Source: Gordonia sp. (in: high G+C Gram-positive bacteria)
GTDB taxonomy: Bacteria > Actinomycetota > Actinomycetes > Mycobacteriales > Mycobacteriaceae
Direction of reading: 5' to 3'
DNA: 53,650 nucleotides
Assembly: GCF_020438995.1 (NCBI RefSeq)
Contig: NZ_JAGQTN010000250.1
Span: forward strand, 1-53,650
Shown here piece by piece: positions 25,761 to 34,402 of the stretch. A model generated the notes under the pieces. It was given only the letters and a program-made list of their open reading frames with translations. It was not told where the DNA came from and did not search any database. The translations under genes and the position numbers were made by a program. Within the stretch, counting starts at the first letter, position 1; each line of letters opens with the position of its first letter.

Positions 25761-25788
25761 TGAATGATCGTTCTAGAACAATCATTCA
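25761..25788. promoter_or_regulatory. TetR operator palindrome
   Basis: TGAATGAT at 25761-25768 pairs with ATCATTCA at 25781-25788 around a central GTTCTAGAAC (25770-25779). Only the pair at 25769/25780 breaks the symmetry. It overlaps candidate promoters in both directions, for example TTGTTC-N17-CATACT on the minus strand toward the tetR gene. Confidence 0.8.
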
Positions 25789-25810
25789 ACTCCCGAGTGA
25801 GGTGGGCCGC

Positions 25811-26656
25811 ATGGCTGCGATCGAGCTGAGCAGAATCGAGGTCCCCGCCGGACCGATCGACTACCAGGACACCGGCGGCGACGGCCCGGCACTGGTGTTC
25901 ACCCACGGCTTCCCGATGAATCATCTCCAGTGGCGCAAGGTGATACCGCTTCTCGACGACCAGTTCCGTTGCATCGCACCGACTTTGCCGATGGGTGCGC
26001 ATCGATCGCCGATGAAACCGGGAACGGATCTGACCCATCGCGGTCAGGTCGCGATACTTGCCGATTTCCTCGACGCCCTCGATGTCGACGACGTCACCCT
26101 CGTCATGAACGATTGGGGTGGAGCACAATTCATCGTCTCGGAGAATCTCGACCGGCGGGTCGGGCGATTGGTTTTCGTGGCGTGCGAGGCGTTCGACAAT
26201 TTCCCGCCACCACAGGCTCGGCCGGCGGAACTACTGTGCCGGGTACCCGGCGGTGCCAGGCTGCTCATGCAACTGCTGCGGACGTCGTTCTTCCGGCACA
26301 ACCGCCGAGCCTGGGGTGCGGTGAGCCGCACCCGCATCCCCGACGACGTCCTCGACACCTGGTTCGATCCGGCGCGCCTGGACCCGGCGATCCGCCGCGA
26401 CCTGCGCGCGTTCGCGACCGGCACCCCGCCGGCCAAGACGCTGCTGGAATGGTCGGAGAGCTTGCGCGGCTTCACCAAGCCGGCGTTGGTCGTCTGGGCG
26501 AACCAGGACGCGATGATGCCGCAAGACCACGGCCGCCGCCTCGCAGACCTCCTTCCCGACGCTCACCTGATCGAGATCGAAGACTCCGGCACCCTGATCC
26601 CCGAAGACCAGCCCGCCCACCTCGCGGCCGCCCTCCGCACCTTCCTCCACTCATAG
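25811..26656 (+). CDS. Alpha/beta hydrolase with Asp nucleophile, haloalkane-dehalogenase-like
   Basis: This encodes 281 residues. FTHGFPMNHLQWRKVIPLLD gives the oxyanion loop, and the nucleophile elbow is LVMNDWGGAQFI: the nucleophile is Asp, followed by Trp, as in haloalkane dehalogenases. The expected catalytic His near the C-terminus is not visible; the aligned stretch reads IEDSGTLIPEDQPAHLA, with Thr where dehalogenases have His. Hydrolysis may use another base, or the protein may bind without full turnover. The ATG at 25811 follows GAGGTGG. It is controlled by the divergent TetR. Confidence 0.85.
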   Translation: MAAIELSRIEVPAGPIDYQDTGGDGPALVFTHGFPMNHLQWRKVIPLLDDQFRCIAPTLPMGAHRSPMKPGTDLTHRGQVAILADFLDALDVDDVTLVMNDWGGAQFIVSENLDRRVGRLVFVACEAFDNFPPPQARPAELLCRVPGGARLLMQLLRTSFFRHNRRAWGAVSRTRIPDDVLDTWFDPARLDPAIRRDLRAFATGTPPAKTLLEWSESLRGFTKPALVVWANQDAMMPQDHGRRLADLLPDAHLIEIEDSGTLIPEDQPAHLAAALRTFLHS

Positions 26657-26659
26657 GCC

Positions 26660-26737
26660 TTCCCGCGTCGCAGACTTCGTCCTGCTTATCGGATATCGCG
26701 ACAACCGATAAGCGCGACGAAATTAGCGACGCGGGAA
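26660..26737. repeat. Three-tier nested hairpin between convergent genes
   Basis: TTCCCGCGTCGC/GCGACGCGGGAA (12 bp), TTCGTC/GACGAA (6 bp) and GCTTATCGG/CCGATAAGC (9 bp) nest in order with small internal loops and a 12-nt apex. Every arm is perfect. It fills the 85-bp gap between the convergent hydrolase and NRPS genes and probably acts as a bidirectional terminator, though no T-run follows. Confidence 0.75.
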
Positions 26738-26741
26738 CGGA

Positions 26742-29700
26742 TCACCCGTTCCAGGGGGCGATGGGGTTGCCTTGCCAGCGGGTGTGGGCGGGGACGACGT
26801 CGCCGCGCATCACCAGGGATGCGGGGCCGACGGTGGCCGATTCGCCCAGGCCCGATGCGGGCAGGGCGACGCAGTGCGGACCCAGGGTCGCGCCGGCTTC
26901 CAGGGTGACGTGGTCCATCGCCATGACGCGGTCGTGGAACAGGTGGGTCTGGACCACGCAGCCGCGCTGGACGGTGGCGCCGTCGCCGAGGGTCACCAGG
27001 TCGGCTTCGGGGAGCCAGTAGGTTTCACACCACACTCCGCGGCCGATCTTGGCCCCGAGCATCCGCAGCCACAGATTCAGCACCGGGGTGCCGGTGGCGG
27101 CGTTGGCGAACCAGGGCGCGGCGACGGTTTCGACGAATGCGTCCGAGAGCTCGTTGCGCCACACGAACGAACTCCACAGCGGTTGTTCGGACACCGGGAT
27201 CTTGCCCACGACCAGCCATTTCGCGGCCGCGGCGATACAGCAGGCGGAAGCACCGGCCACCAGCAGCAGCAGGCCGCTGACCGCCCCGGCGACGACGATA
27301 TTGGTGTGGAAGGCGATGTACTGCAGGCCGAGCAACATGAAGATGCCGAGCCCGAACGACACCATCACCGGGATCAGCCGTAGCGTCTCGATGATGGAGC
27401 GCGCCACCTTCAACTGAGTCGGCGGATCGAACGTACGGGAGGTGTCACCCGTAGCGGAGGTGCGACGCAGCCGGACGGGTGGACTACCCAGCCAGCTCGA
27501 CCCTGATTTCGCCTTTTCGGGCGTCGCCGACAGCACCGCGACCAGCGAGTTCTTCGGTACCTTACGGCCCGGCCCGGTGATGCCGGAGTTTCCGAGGAAC
27601 GACCGTTTACCCACCTTCGCGTCGTCGATGTGCAGCCAGCCGCCACCCAACTCGTAGGACGCGACCATGGTGTCGTCGGCGAGGAACGCACCGTCGTCGA
27701 TGGTGGTGAACTTGGGCAGCACGAGCGCGGTGGAGATCTCGGTACCCTTGCCCACCTTCACCCCGAGCGCCCGGAACCAGATGGGCGTGAGCAGGCTCGC
27801 GTACAGCGGGAACAGGTAGGTACGGGCCGAGTCGAGGAGCCGTTCGGTGAACCACACCTGCCACCCGACGCGCGATCGCACCGGGTGGTAGCCCTTGGTC
27901 ATCCCGAACGACAGCAGCCGCACCGATACCAGCGTGATCAGCGCGAACACCGCCAGCGACGTCAACGTGGCCACCGGCAGCAGGATCAGTGAACGCACCA
28001 TCACATCGCGCAGCCGGTCGGTGTACAGCGCCCACGTACCGATGACGGCCAGACCCGCGCCGAGAGAGATCAGCGGCACCGCGGCCAGGAAGAACGACGA
28101 TGTTATGTACAGCGGTACCCACCAGGCGCGCCGCGCCGGCCGCTGGTCGGGCCACGGATGCGACGCCTTGCCCTCCTTCTTCGCCGGTGATCCGGCCCAC
28201 TGCTGGCGGGCCTTGACCTTACCGAACACCGCCGACCCGGCCGCGACTTCGGCGTCGCGACCGATCACCGCACCCGGCATCAGCGTCGACCGGGCACCGA
28301 TCGTCGCACCCCGTTTGATGACGATCGCACCGATGTGGACGATGTCGCCGTCGATCCACCAGCCGGTCAGGTCCACCTCGGGTTCGATCGAGGCTCCGTC
28401 GCCGACGGTCAGCAACCCGGTGACCGGCGGGATGGTGTGCAGGTCGACGCCGTGCCCGATGCTCGCGCCCAGCGCCCGGGCGAGGTGGATCATCCACGGC
28501 GCTCCCGACAGGTTGGCGGCGCCGCTGGCTTCGAGGAGCCGCTCGGCCACCCACAGCCGGATGTGTACGTTGCCGCCGCGCGGATAGTCACCCGGCCCGA
28601 CCCCGCGCAGCAGTGCGCGTGATCCGGCGGCAGCGATGACCATCCGGCCGGGCGGCGTGATGAACACACAGAACGCGAGGATCACCAGCCACCAGGGGGC
28701 GGTGACGAGCCAGTCGACGTGCCGGTCGGCGGCGTCGACCACTTCGGCGGCCACATTGTTGACCACACCCAGCCAGGTGGCCCATTGCAGCCCGGTGAGG
28801 GTGGTCAGCGGTATCGACAGCAGCAGTTGCGCCAGCCCCGCCGACCGCGGCGTCGGGCGGACGTACCGTTCCTCGATGATCTGGGGCGCGTGCTTCTCAT
28901 CGAGATGCTGAGCCAGCGAACCCAGGCGCGGATGGTCGTACAGGTCGGCGACCGTGATCTCGGGATGCCGGGCACGGATCGCGGTCACCAGTTGCGCCGC
29001 CGACAGCGATCCGCCGCCCTCGGTGAAGAAGTCGGCGTTGGCATCGGCGACGGGCATCCCGAGGACGTCGGTCCACAATCCGGCCAGCCACTGTTCGGTT
29101 TCGCTGAGGCCGGTGGTGTCGGCGGCGACGCCGGGCAGCGGCCACGGCAGGGCGGCCCGATCGACCTTGCCGGAGGTGCGAGTGGGCAGTTCGTCGACGA
29201 GTGCCAGCCGCGGCACCATCGCCGCCGGAAGCCGCTCGGTCAGTAGCCGATGTGCTTGTGCCACATCGAAATCCGGGTCTGTAGACACCAGATAGCCGAC
29301 GAGCAAAGAGTTTCCGGCCGCCGACTTGCGTACTGCCACCGCAGCCCCGCCGACACCCGGAAGTTGTTGCAGCGCATTGTCGATCTCGCCGAGTTCGATG
29401 CGCCGGCCGCCGACCTTCACCTGGTCGTCGGCGCGACCCTGGAACAGCAGCCCTTCCGATTCGAGCTTCACCAGGTCGCCGGACCGGTAGGCGCGCTCCC
29501 AGCCGAGCGACGGCATCGGCGCGTATTTCTCGGCGTCCTTGGCCGGATCCAAGTAGCGCGCCAGACCGACACCGCCGATGACCAGCTCACCGGCCTCGCC
29601 CTCGGCGACGGGGTGCCCGTCGGCGTCGACGACGGCCAGATCCCAGCCCTGCAACGGCAGCCCGATCCGCACCGGACCTTTGCCGTCGAGCAACGCCCCG

Positions 29701-30620
29701 CACGCGACGACCGTCGCCTCGGTGGGACCGTAGGTGTTCCACACCTCGCGCCCGTCGACGGCCAGGCGTTCGCCTAGCTCGGGCGGGCAGGCCTCGCCGC
29801 CGAAGATCAGCAGCCGCACCGCTTCGAGCGCCTCCGGCGGCCACAGCGACGCCAGCGTCGGCACGGTCGACACGACGTTGATCTGCCGCTGCACCAGCCA
29901 CGGACCCAGGTCCATGCCGCTGCGTACCAGCGCCCGCGGGGCGGGGACCAGGCATGCACCGTTGCGCCAGGCCAGCCACATCTCCTCGCACGAGGCGTCG
30001 AACGCCACCGACAGCCCGGCCAGCACCCGATCACCCGGTCCGAGCGGGTCACCCTGCAGGAACAGCCGCGCCTCGGCGTCGACGAACGCGGCCGCGTTGC
30101 GGTGGGTGACGGCCACACCCTTGGGGGTGCCGGTGGAGCCGGAGGTGAAGATGATCCACGCGTCGTCGGCGGTGGTGGGACGGCCGTCACCGGTCTCATC
30201 GGCAGTCGGCGTGCCATGCGCTGTGATCCCGTCAGCGGTGATCAGCGCGCCGACCGCGGCCTCCCTGAACACCAGCGTCGCGCGTTCCTCCGGGTCATCG
30301 GCGTCCACCGGCACATAGGCGGCGCCCGCGTACAGGGTGCCCAGGATCGCGATGTACAGATCCCGCGACCCCGACGGCATCCGGATCCCGACGCGGCCCC
30401 CGCGCCGCACCCCGGCGTCGCGCAGCCGGGAGGCGGTGCGCCGCACCACGGCCAGCAGTTCGCGGTAACTCAGGGTGGTGTCGCCGTCATCGATGGCGGC
30501 GGCGTCGGGATGCTTGGTGGCGGTGGCGTCCAGTATGTCGCACAGCGTGCGCGGCGGGCTCGCCTGTCCGGACAGCAGATAGTGCTCCGGAATCTGGTTC
30601 ATGCCCGGAGTCTGGCTCAT
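26742..30620 (-). CDS. Pls/PosA-type NRPS-like amino-acid homopolymer synthase
   Basis: This encodes 1292 residues. Residues 1-500 are an adenylation domain with IIFTSGSTGTPKGVAVTHRN (A3), WNTYGPTEATV (A5), YRSGDLVK (A7), GRADDQVKVGGRRIELGEID (A8) and SGKVDRAALP with Lys485 (A10). A carrier domain follows with FFTEGGGSLSAAQL (phosphopantetheine Ser538). The C-terminal half has about six membrane segments alternating with three left-handed beta-helix, acetyltransferase-like domains. This is the layout of epsilon-poly-lysine synthetase, where the tandem C-domains polymerise one amino acid at the membrane. My manual pocket code is D-A-E-S-I-G-T-V-V-K; the Glu suggests a basic substrate. The start at 30620 has only a weak ribosome site; 30602 is possible. 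Confidence 0.9.
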   Translation of the reverse strand: MSQTPGMNQIPEHYLLSGQASPPRTLCDILDATATKHPDAAAIDDGDTTLSYRELLAVVRRTASRLRDAGVRRGGRVGIRMPSGSRDLYIAILGTLYAGAAYVPVDADDPEERATLVFREAAVGALITADGITAHGTPTADETGDGRPTTADDAWIIFTSGSTGTPKGVAVTHRNAAAFVDAEARLFLQGDPLGPGDRVLAGLSVAFDASCEEMWLAWRNGACLVPAPRALVRSGMDLGPWLVQRQINVVSTVPTLASLWPPEALEAVRLLIFGGEACPPELGERLAVDGREVWNTYGPTEATVVACGALLDGKGPVRIGLPLQGWDLAVVDADGHPVAEGEAGELVIGGVGLARYLDPAKDAEKYAPMPSLGWERAYRSGDLVKLESEGLLFQGRADDQVKVGGRRIELGEIDNALQQLPGVGGAAVAVRKSAAGNSLLVGYLVSTDPDFDVAQAHRLLTERLPAAMVPRLALVDELPTRTSGKVDRAALPWPLPGVAADTTGLSETEQWLAGLWTDVLGMPVADANADFFTEGGGSLSAAQLVTAIRARHPEITVADLYDHPRLGSLAQHLDEKHAPQIIEERYVRPTPRSAGLAQLLLSIPLTTLTGLQWATWLGVVNNVAAEVVDAADRHVDWLVTAPWWLVILAFCVFITPPGRMVIAAAGSRALLRGVGPGDYPRGGNVHIRLWVAERLLEASGAANLSGAPWMIHLARALGASIGHGVDLHTIPPVTGLLTVGDGASIEPEVDLTGWWIDGDIVHIGAIVIKRGATIGARSTLMPGAVIGRDAEVAAGSAVFGKVKARQQWAGSPAKKEGKASHPWPDQRPARRAWWVPLYITSSFFLAAVPLISLGAGLAVIGTWALYTDRLRDVMVRSLILLPVATLTSLAVFALITLVSVRLLSFGMTKGYHPVRSRVGWQVWFTERLLDSARTYLFPLYASLLTPIWFRALGVKVGKGTEISTALVLPKFTTIDDGAFLADDTMVASYELGGGWLHIDDAKVGKRSFLGNSGITGPGRKVPKNSLVAVLSATPEKAKSGSSWLGSPPVRLRRTSATGDTSRTFDPPTQLKVARSIIETLRLIPVMVSFGLGIFMLLGLQYIAFHTNIVVAGAVSGLLLLVAGASACCIAAAAKWLVVGKIPVSEQPLWSSFVWRNELSDAFVETVAAPWFANAATGTPVLNLWLRMLGAKIGRGVWCETYWLPEADLVTLGDGATVQRGCVVQTHLFHDRVMAMDHVTLEAGATLGPHCVALPASGLGESATVGPASLVMRGDVVPAHTRWQGNPIAPWNG

Positions 30621-30744
30621 GCATCGCCTACGTTCGTCACCAGGAGAGAATATCGCCCGGCCGGGTGCCCCGTGGCTCAAGACGATCACTGTTCACCCAC
30701 CGATTTCCGCGGCCGTCAGAGGTGGTTGCGTGAGGTGCGCAACG

Positions 30745-30925
30745 TCGCCGGACCCTTCGAGACCCTCGCTCCTACGTCGCTTCGGCCTCAGGGATCAAGA
30801 AGGTGGTCGTGTGGGAGGGTGGTCACGGTTCTTGGTGCCCAGGGGTGGCTTTTCAGAGGGTGATCACCCTCTTGATCCCTGAGGGCGATGCGAGGTACGA
30901 GCGAGCGTCTCGAAGGGTCCGGTGA
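30745..30925. repeat. Inverted pair of 55-bp elements
   Basis: The minus-orientation unit is at 30745-30799 and the plus-orientation unit at 30871-30925, with a 71-bp spacer. The pair lies in the 437-bp divergent region 30621-31057 between the NRPS and esterase genes. The remaining flank (30926-31057) shows a -10-like TATAGC at 31020-31025 and no gene. Confidence 0.85.
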
Positions 30926-31057
30926 CGCGCGACACCTGACGAGACGACATCCCCACATGCGTACTGCCGTGTAGGTTCAGCGGCGGGGGTTGCGGTCGGC
31001 GGGCAGATGCCGGGCGCACTATAGCGACGGCCCGCACCGCCGGGCGAGAGGACAACG

Positions 31058-32032
31058 ATGTCGATCACCCGTCACGGGCATCCAAGTGCGCGCTCCTACT
31101 TCGTGTTCCTGTTCTTGCGTCTCACACTGCGCCCGCTGCTGTCACTGTGGCCGCTGACCAACACCACCATGGCGATCCTGCCCAAACTCGACGCGAAGAT
31201 CACCGACAAGGCGCCGTCGCCGGCCGGGGTGGTCACCGAGTGGGTGACGCTCGGCGGTCGCCGCACCGAGCTGACGATGCCGACCAGGCCGAGCCGTGGC
31301 GACTGCGACACCGCGGTCCTCTATCTGCACGGCGGCGGGTTCGTGGTGGCCGGGATCGGTACCCATCGCGGCATTACCGGCCGGTTGTCGCGGGCCACCG
31401 GGCTGCCGGTGTTCGCGCTCGAATACCGCCAGCTCCCGGAGGCGGGCGTCGGAACATCGGTCGCCGACGCCCTCGACGCGTACCGGGAACTGCTCACCGA
31501 ACGCGGCTTCCGGCGCATCGTCATCGCTGGTGATTCGGCCGGCGGCTACCTGTGCGGCAAGGTCATCGAGCTGGCCGGCGGTGCGGGGCTACCGTCGCCG
31601 ACGGCGTGGATCGGCTATTCGCCGTGGCTGGATCTGGATGCCGACACCAATCCGGACCGCTCCAGCCGGTCCGATTCGTATCTGTCGATCGCCAAGATGC
31701 GCGCACTGGTGCCACTGCTGGATCGGGGCCCGATCGCGCTGGCCGGTAAACGCAATGTCGTCGACGTCGATCCGCTGCTGTTCCCGCCGACCATCCTGAT
31801 CACCGCCGAGAACGAGCTGCTCGAACCGGATGCGATCATCCTCGCCGAACGGCTGCTCGCGGCCGGCGTCGAAGTCCAGTTGCACAGTTACTCCTGGCAG
31901 GTGCATGCCTTCCCGATGCTGATCGAGGATCTGCCGGAGTCGCGGGAGGCGGTGCGGTTGACGTCGGAGTTCGCGACCGCGGCGGTCCGGGCGGCCCGGG
32001 AGGCCGAGGACCGTGGCGAACAGGCGGTTTAA
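31058..32032 (+). CDS. Hormone-sensitive-lipase-type esterase
   Basis: This encodes 324 residues. YLHGGGFVVAGIGTHRG is the HGGG oxyanion motif and VIAGDSAGGYLCGKVIEL carries the GDSAG nucleophile, together defining family IV (HSL) lipases. The acid lies in ENELLEPDA (Glu or Asp) and the base His in WQVHAFPML. The first 40 residues are hydrophobic (YFVFLFLRLTLRPLLSLWPL) and could anchor it in the membrane. GAGAGGA precedes the ATG. Mycobacterial relatives (LipU, LipI) hydrolyse short-chain esters; substrate here is unknown. Confidence 0.9.
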   Translation: MSITRHGHPSARSYFVFLFLRLTLRPLLSLWPLTNTTMAILPKLDAKITDKAPSPAGVVTEWVTLGGRRTELTMPTRPSRGDCDTAVLYLHGGGFVVAGIGTHRGITGRLSRATGLPVFALEYRQLPEAGVGTSVADALDAYRELLTERGFRRIVIAGDSAGGYLCGKVIELAGGAGLPSPTAWIGYSPWLDLDADTNPDRSSRSDSYLSIAKMRALVPLLDRGPIALAGKRNVVDVDPLLFPPTILITAENELLEPDAIILAERLLAAGVEVQLHSYSWQVHAFPMLIEDLPESREAVRLTSEFATAAVRAAREAEDRGEQAV

Positions 32033-32137
32033 CAGACGGGCTGACGCTCGGATGGTCGGGCTGCGATAGTTGGTGTGTCCATTTTCCCGCCACGGCCGTT
32101 CTGTTGACCTGGACGTGAGCTGATCAAGGAGGATCCG

Positions 32138-33328
32138 ATGAGCGCATCCACGCGCAGTGTGGCCGATCTGTTCGCCTTCGACGCCCTGCTCGACGACGAG
32201 GAACGAGCCATCGCCTCGACCGTCGCCGATTTCGGTGCCAAACGCCTGCGCCCGCATGTGGCGCAGTGGTTCGAGGACGGTACCCTGCCGGCCCGCGAGC
32301 TGGCTCTCGAACTCGGCGAGCTCGGCGTCTTCGGTATGCACCTGGAGGGTTACGGTTGCGCCGGCACGTCCGCGGTCGCGTACGGTCTGGCGTGCCTGGA
32401 GATGGAGGCCGTCGACTCCGGTCTGCGCAGTTTCGTGTCCGTGCAGGGCTCCCTCGCCATGTATGCGATCCGCGCGTTCGGTTCCGACGAGCAGCGCGAG
32501 GAATGGCTGCCGCGGATGGCCAAAGGCGAGGCCATCGGCTGTTTCGGCCTCACCGAACCCGACTTCGGCTCCAACCCGGCCGGGATGCGCACCGCGGCCA
32601 AACGCGACGGCGACGACTGGATCCTCAACGGCGCCAAGATGTGGATCACCAATGCACCCGTCGCCGACGTCGCCGTGGTGTGGGCCAAGACCGACCTCGC
32701 CGAGGGTGCGCGCGGTGTGCGCGGCTTCGTCGTCCCCACCGACACCCCCGGTTTCAGCGCACCGGAGATCAAGCACAAGATGTCTCTGCGGGCGTCGATC
32801 ACCGGCGAGATCGTCCTCGAGGACGTGCGGTTGCCCGCGTCGGCGATGCTGCCGGGCGTCGAAGGGCTCAAGGGCCCGTTGAGCTGCCTGAACGAGGCGC
32901 GCTTCGGCATCGTGTTCGGTGTGGTCGGCGCCGCCCGCGACTGCCTGCAGACCGCCATCGACTACGCCGGTACCCGCGAGGTGTTCGACAAGCCGCTCGC
33001 CGGTTACCAGATCACCCAGGCCAAGATCGCCGACATGGCACTGGAAGTGGGTAAGGGCTTCCTGCTCGCCATGCACCTGGGCCGGCGCAAGGATGCGGGC
33101 AAGATCGCGCCCGAACAGATCAGCCTCGGCAAACTCAACAACGTCCGAGAGGCCATCGCCATCGCCCGTGAATCCCGAACCCTGTTGGGCGCCAATGGAA
33201 TCACCCTGGAGTATCCGGTGATCCGGCACGCCAACAATCTCGAATCGGTACTCACCTACGAGGGGACCAGCGAAATGCACCAGCTGATGATCGGTAAGGC
33301 ACTCACCGGATGGGACGCGTTTCGGTGA
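32138..33328 (+). CDS. Acyl-CoA dehydrogenase, glutaryl-CoA-dehydrogenase-like
   Basis: This encodes 396 residues. FGLTEPDFGSNPAGMRTAA and WILNGAKMWITNAPVADV form the FAD site; VLTYEGTSEMHQLMIGKAL contains the catalytic Glu (YEGTSE). SGLRSFVSVQGSLAMYAI resembles the Arg-containing segment of glutaryl-CoA dehydrogenases, which also decarboxylate. It could instead act on a short branched acyl-CoA. AAGGAGG precedes the ATG. A small membrane-protein gene overlaps its stop by 4 bp. Confidence 0.9.
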   Translation: MSASTRSVADLFAFDALLDDEERAIASTVADFGAKRLRPHVAQWFEDGTLPARELALELGELGVFGMHLEGYGCAGTSAVAYGLACLEMEAVDSGLRSFVSVQGSLAMYAIRAFGSDEQREEWLPRMAKGEAIGCFGLTEPDFGSNPAGMRTAAKRDGDDWILNGAKMWITNAPVADVAVVWAKTDLAEGARGVRGFVVPTDTPGFSAPEIKHKMSLRASITGEIVLEDVRLPASAMLPGVEGLKGPLSCLNEARFGIVFGVVGAARDCLQTAIDYAGTREVFDKPLAGYQITQAKIADMALEVGKGFLLAMHLGRRKDAGKIAPEQISLGKLNNVREAIAIARESRTLLGANGITLEYPVIRHANNLESVLTYEGTSEMHQLMIGKALTGWDAFR

Positions 33329-33591
33329 CCTATTCGGAGATGCAGCGCACCGCCGCCGGTGTATCGATGGCGATGACGATCGCCGGTTCGATCATCCTCA
33401 TCGGCTGCGTCGGTTATCTGTCGATCGGCTGGTTCGCCGACGGCCGCTGGGGCTGGGGCCTGGTCGGCATCGCGATGATCGTGGTCAACCTGGCAATGGT
33501 GTTCTTACAGTTCCGCAAACGTAAGCTCGCCCCCGCCCCGACACCCCGCAATCCGCCCCCTGGCCGCGGCGACGACGACGAGGACGACTGA
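33325..33591 (+). CDS. Small two-helix membrane protein
   Basis: This encodes 88 residues with two hydrophobic helices (AMTIAGSIILIGCVGYLSIG and GLVGIAMIVVNLAMVFL), then a basic stretch RKRKL and a Pro-rich acidic tail ending DDDEDD. The GTG at 33325 overlaps the dehydrogenase stop (GTGA), so it is translationally coupled; an ATG at 33310 is the alternative. No family is recognised. Being coupled to the dehydrogenase it may tether something to the membrane, which is speculation. Confidence 0.7.
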   Translation: MTYSEMQRTAAGVSMAMTIAGSIILIGCVGYLSIGWFADGRWGWGLVGIAMIVVNLAMVFLQFRKRKLAPAPTPRNPPPGRGDDDEDD

Positions 33592-33631
33592 CAAGGACTC
33601 CCGTCCCATACCCCTGGTCACCACCGCACAC

Positions 33632-34276
33632 TCAGGCACTGAATAACTGTTCGAGGTTGTTGTCGCGGACGATGCCGTGCAGAAAGCTGCGGACCATCGA
33701 CTCGAACAGCTGTTTCTGGCTGAGTTCGTTGGCGGCGAGCGCGTCGGTCAGCAGGGGCTGTGACGCGGCGTCGACGTTGGGGAAGATCGTCGACTTGCGG
33801 CTCGGCGGCCGCATCGCCTCCATCAGCACCGCGCCCACCGACAGGGTTTCCATGCCGTCGAGGATTTGGACGTGCAGTTCGCTGGGCACTCCCGAATCGA
33901 GCAGGAAACGGGCGGTGCGCTCGTAGGTGGAGACGAACAGCTCGCGCGGAAAGTGTTGCAGCAGAATCGGTGCGGCGTTGCGGTGGCGCAACACCGACTG
34001 CCGGAAGTTGAGTGCGAGCGCCACGAAGTACTCGGGCCAGTCCGGTCCCGGATTCATGCGGGGCCGGACGACGGACCAGCCGGCGATGTCGCGGGCCACC
34101 TCGGTGAGGATCTCGTTCTTGTCGGCGAAGTGATGGTAGAGCGAGGGGGCGCGCACGCCGAGGTGCTTGGCCAGGCGCGGCAGGCTGAACGCGTCGAGGC
34201 CGTCGGTGTCGATGATCTCGATGCATGCAGCGACCGCGGCCTCCCGGCTGATCAGGGGTTTCGAGGGTCTCGCCAC
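33632..34276 (-). CDS. TetR-family transcriptional regulator
   Basis: This encodes 214 residues. The HTH reads REAAVAACIEIIDTDGLDAF, then LAKHLGVRAPSLYHHFADKN, followed by a TetR_C-like domain (LNFRQSVLRHRNAAPILLQH). The start is chosen at the GTG at 34276 because TACACT ends exactly 7 nt before it; the ATG at 34282 would leave that -10 only 1 nt upstream. It is divergent from the enoyl-CoA hydratase gene, so it probably controls that and perhaps the nearby acyl-CoA genes. Confidence 0.88.
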   Translation of the reverse strand: MARPSKPLISREAAVAACIEIIDTDGLDAFSLPRLAKHLGVRAPSLYHHFADKNEILTEVARDIAGWSVVRPRMNPGPDWPEYFVALALNFRQSVLRHRNAAPILLQHFPRELFVSTYERTARFLLDSGVPSELHVQILDGMETLSVGAVLMEAMRPPSRKSTIFPNVDAASQPLLTDALAANELSQKQLFESMVRSFLHGIVRDNNLEQLFSA

Positions 34277-34283
34277 GGACATG

Positions 34284-34289
34284 AGTGTA
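34284..34289 (-). promoter_or_regulatory. Leaderless -10 of tetR gene
   Basis: TACACT on the minus strand ends 7 nt before the GTG at 34276. It decides the start codon, since the ATG at 34282 is too close. Confidence 0.5.
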
Positions 34290-34402
34290 CCGACGCCGGT
34301 TTTGACCTGCGGCGCAGATGGGAGAGTATCCCTGCTCACAACCGGACTCGGCTATTCTCGGACCGGTCCCGTATACCGGAGGGGCAACGGTAAGGAGAAG
34401 GC

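Noticed and set aside
25770-25779. A KstR cholesterol-regulon site in the GTTCTAGAAC core
   Set aside because: The symmetric arms extend to a 28-bp operator beside its own TetR gene, and the spacing does not match the KstR motif as I know it.
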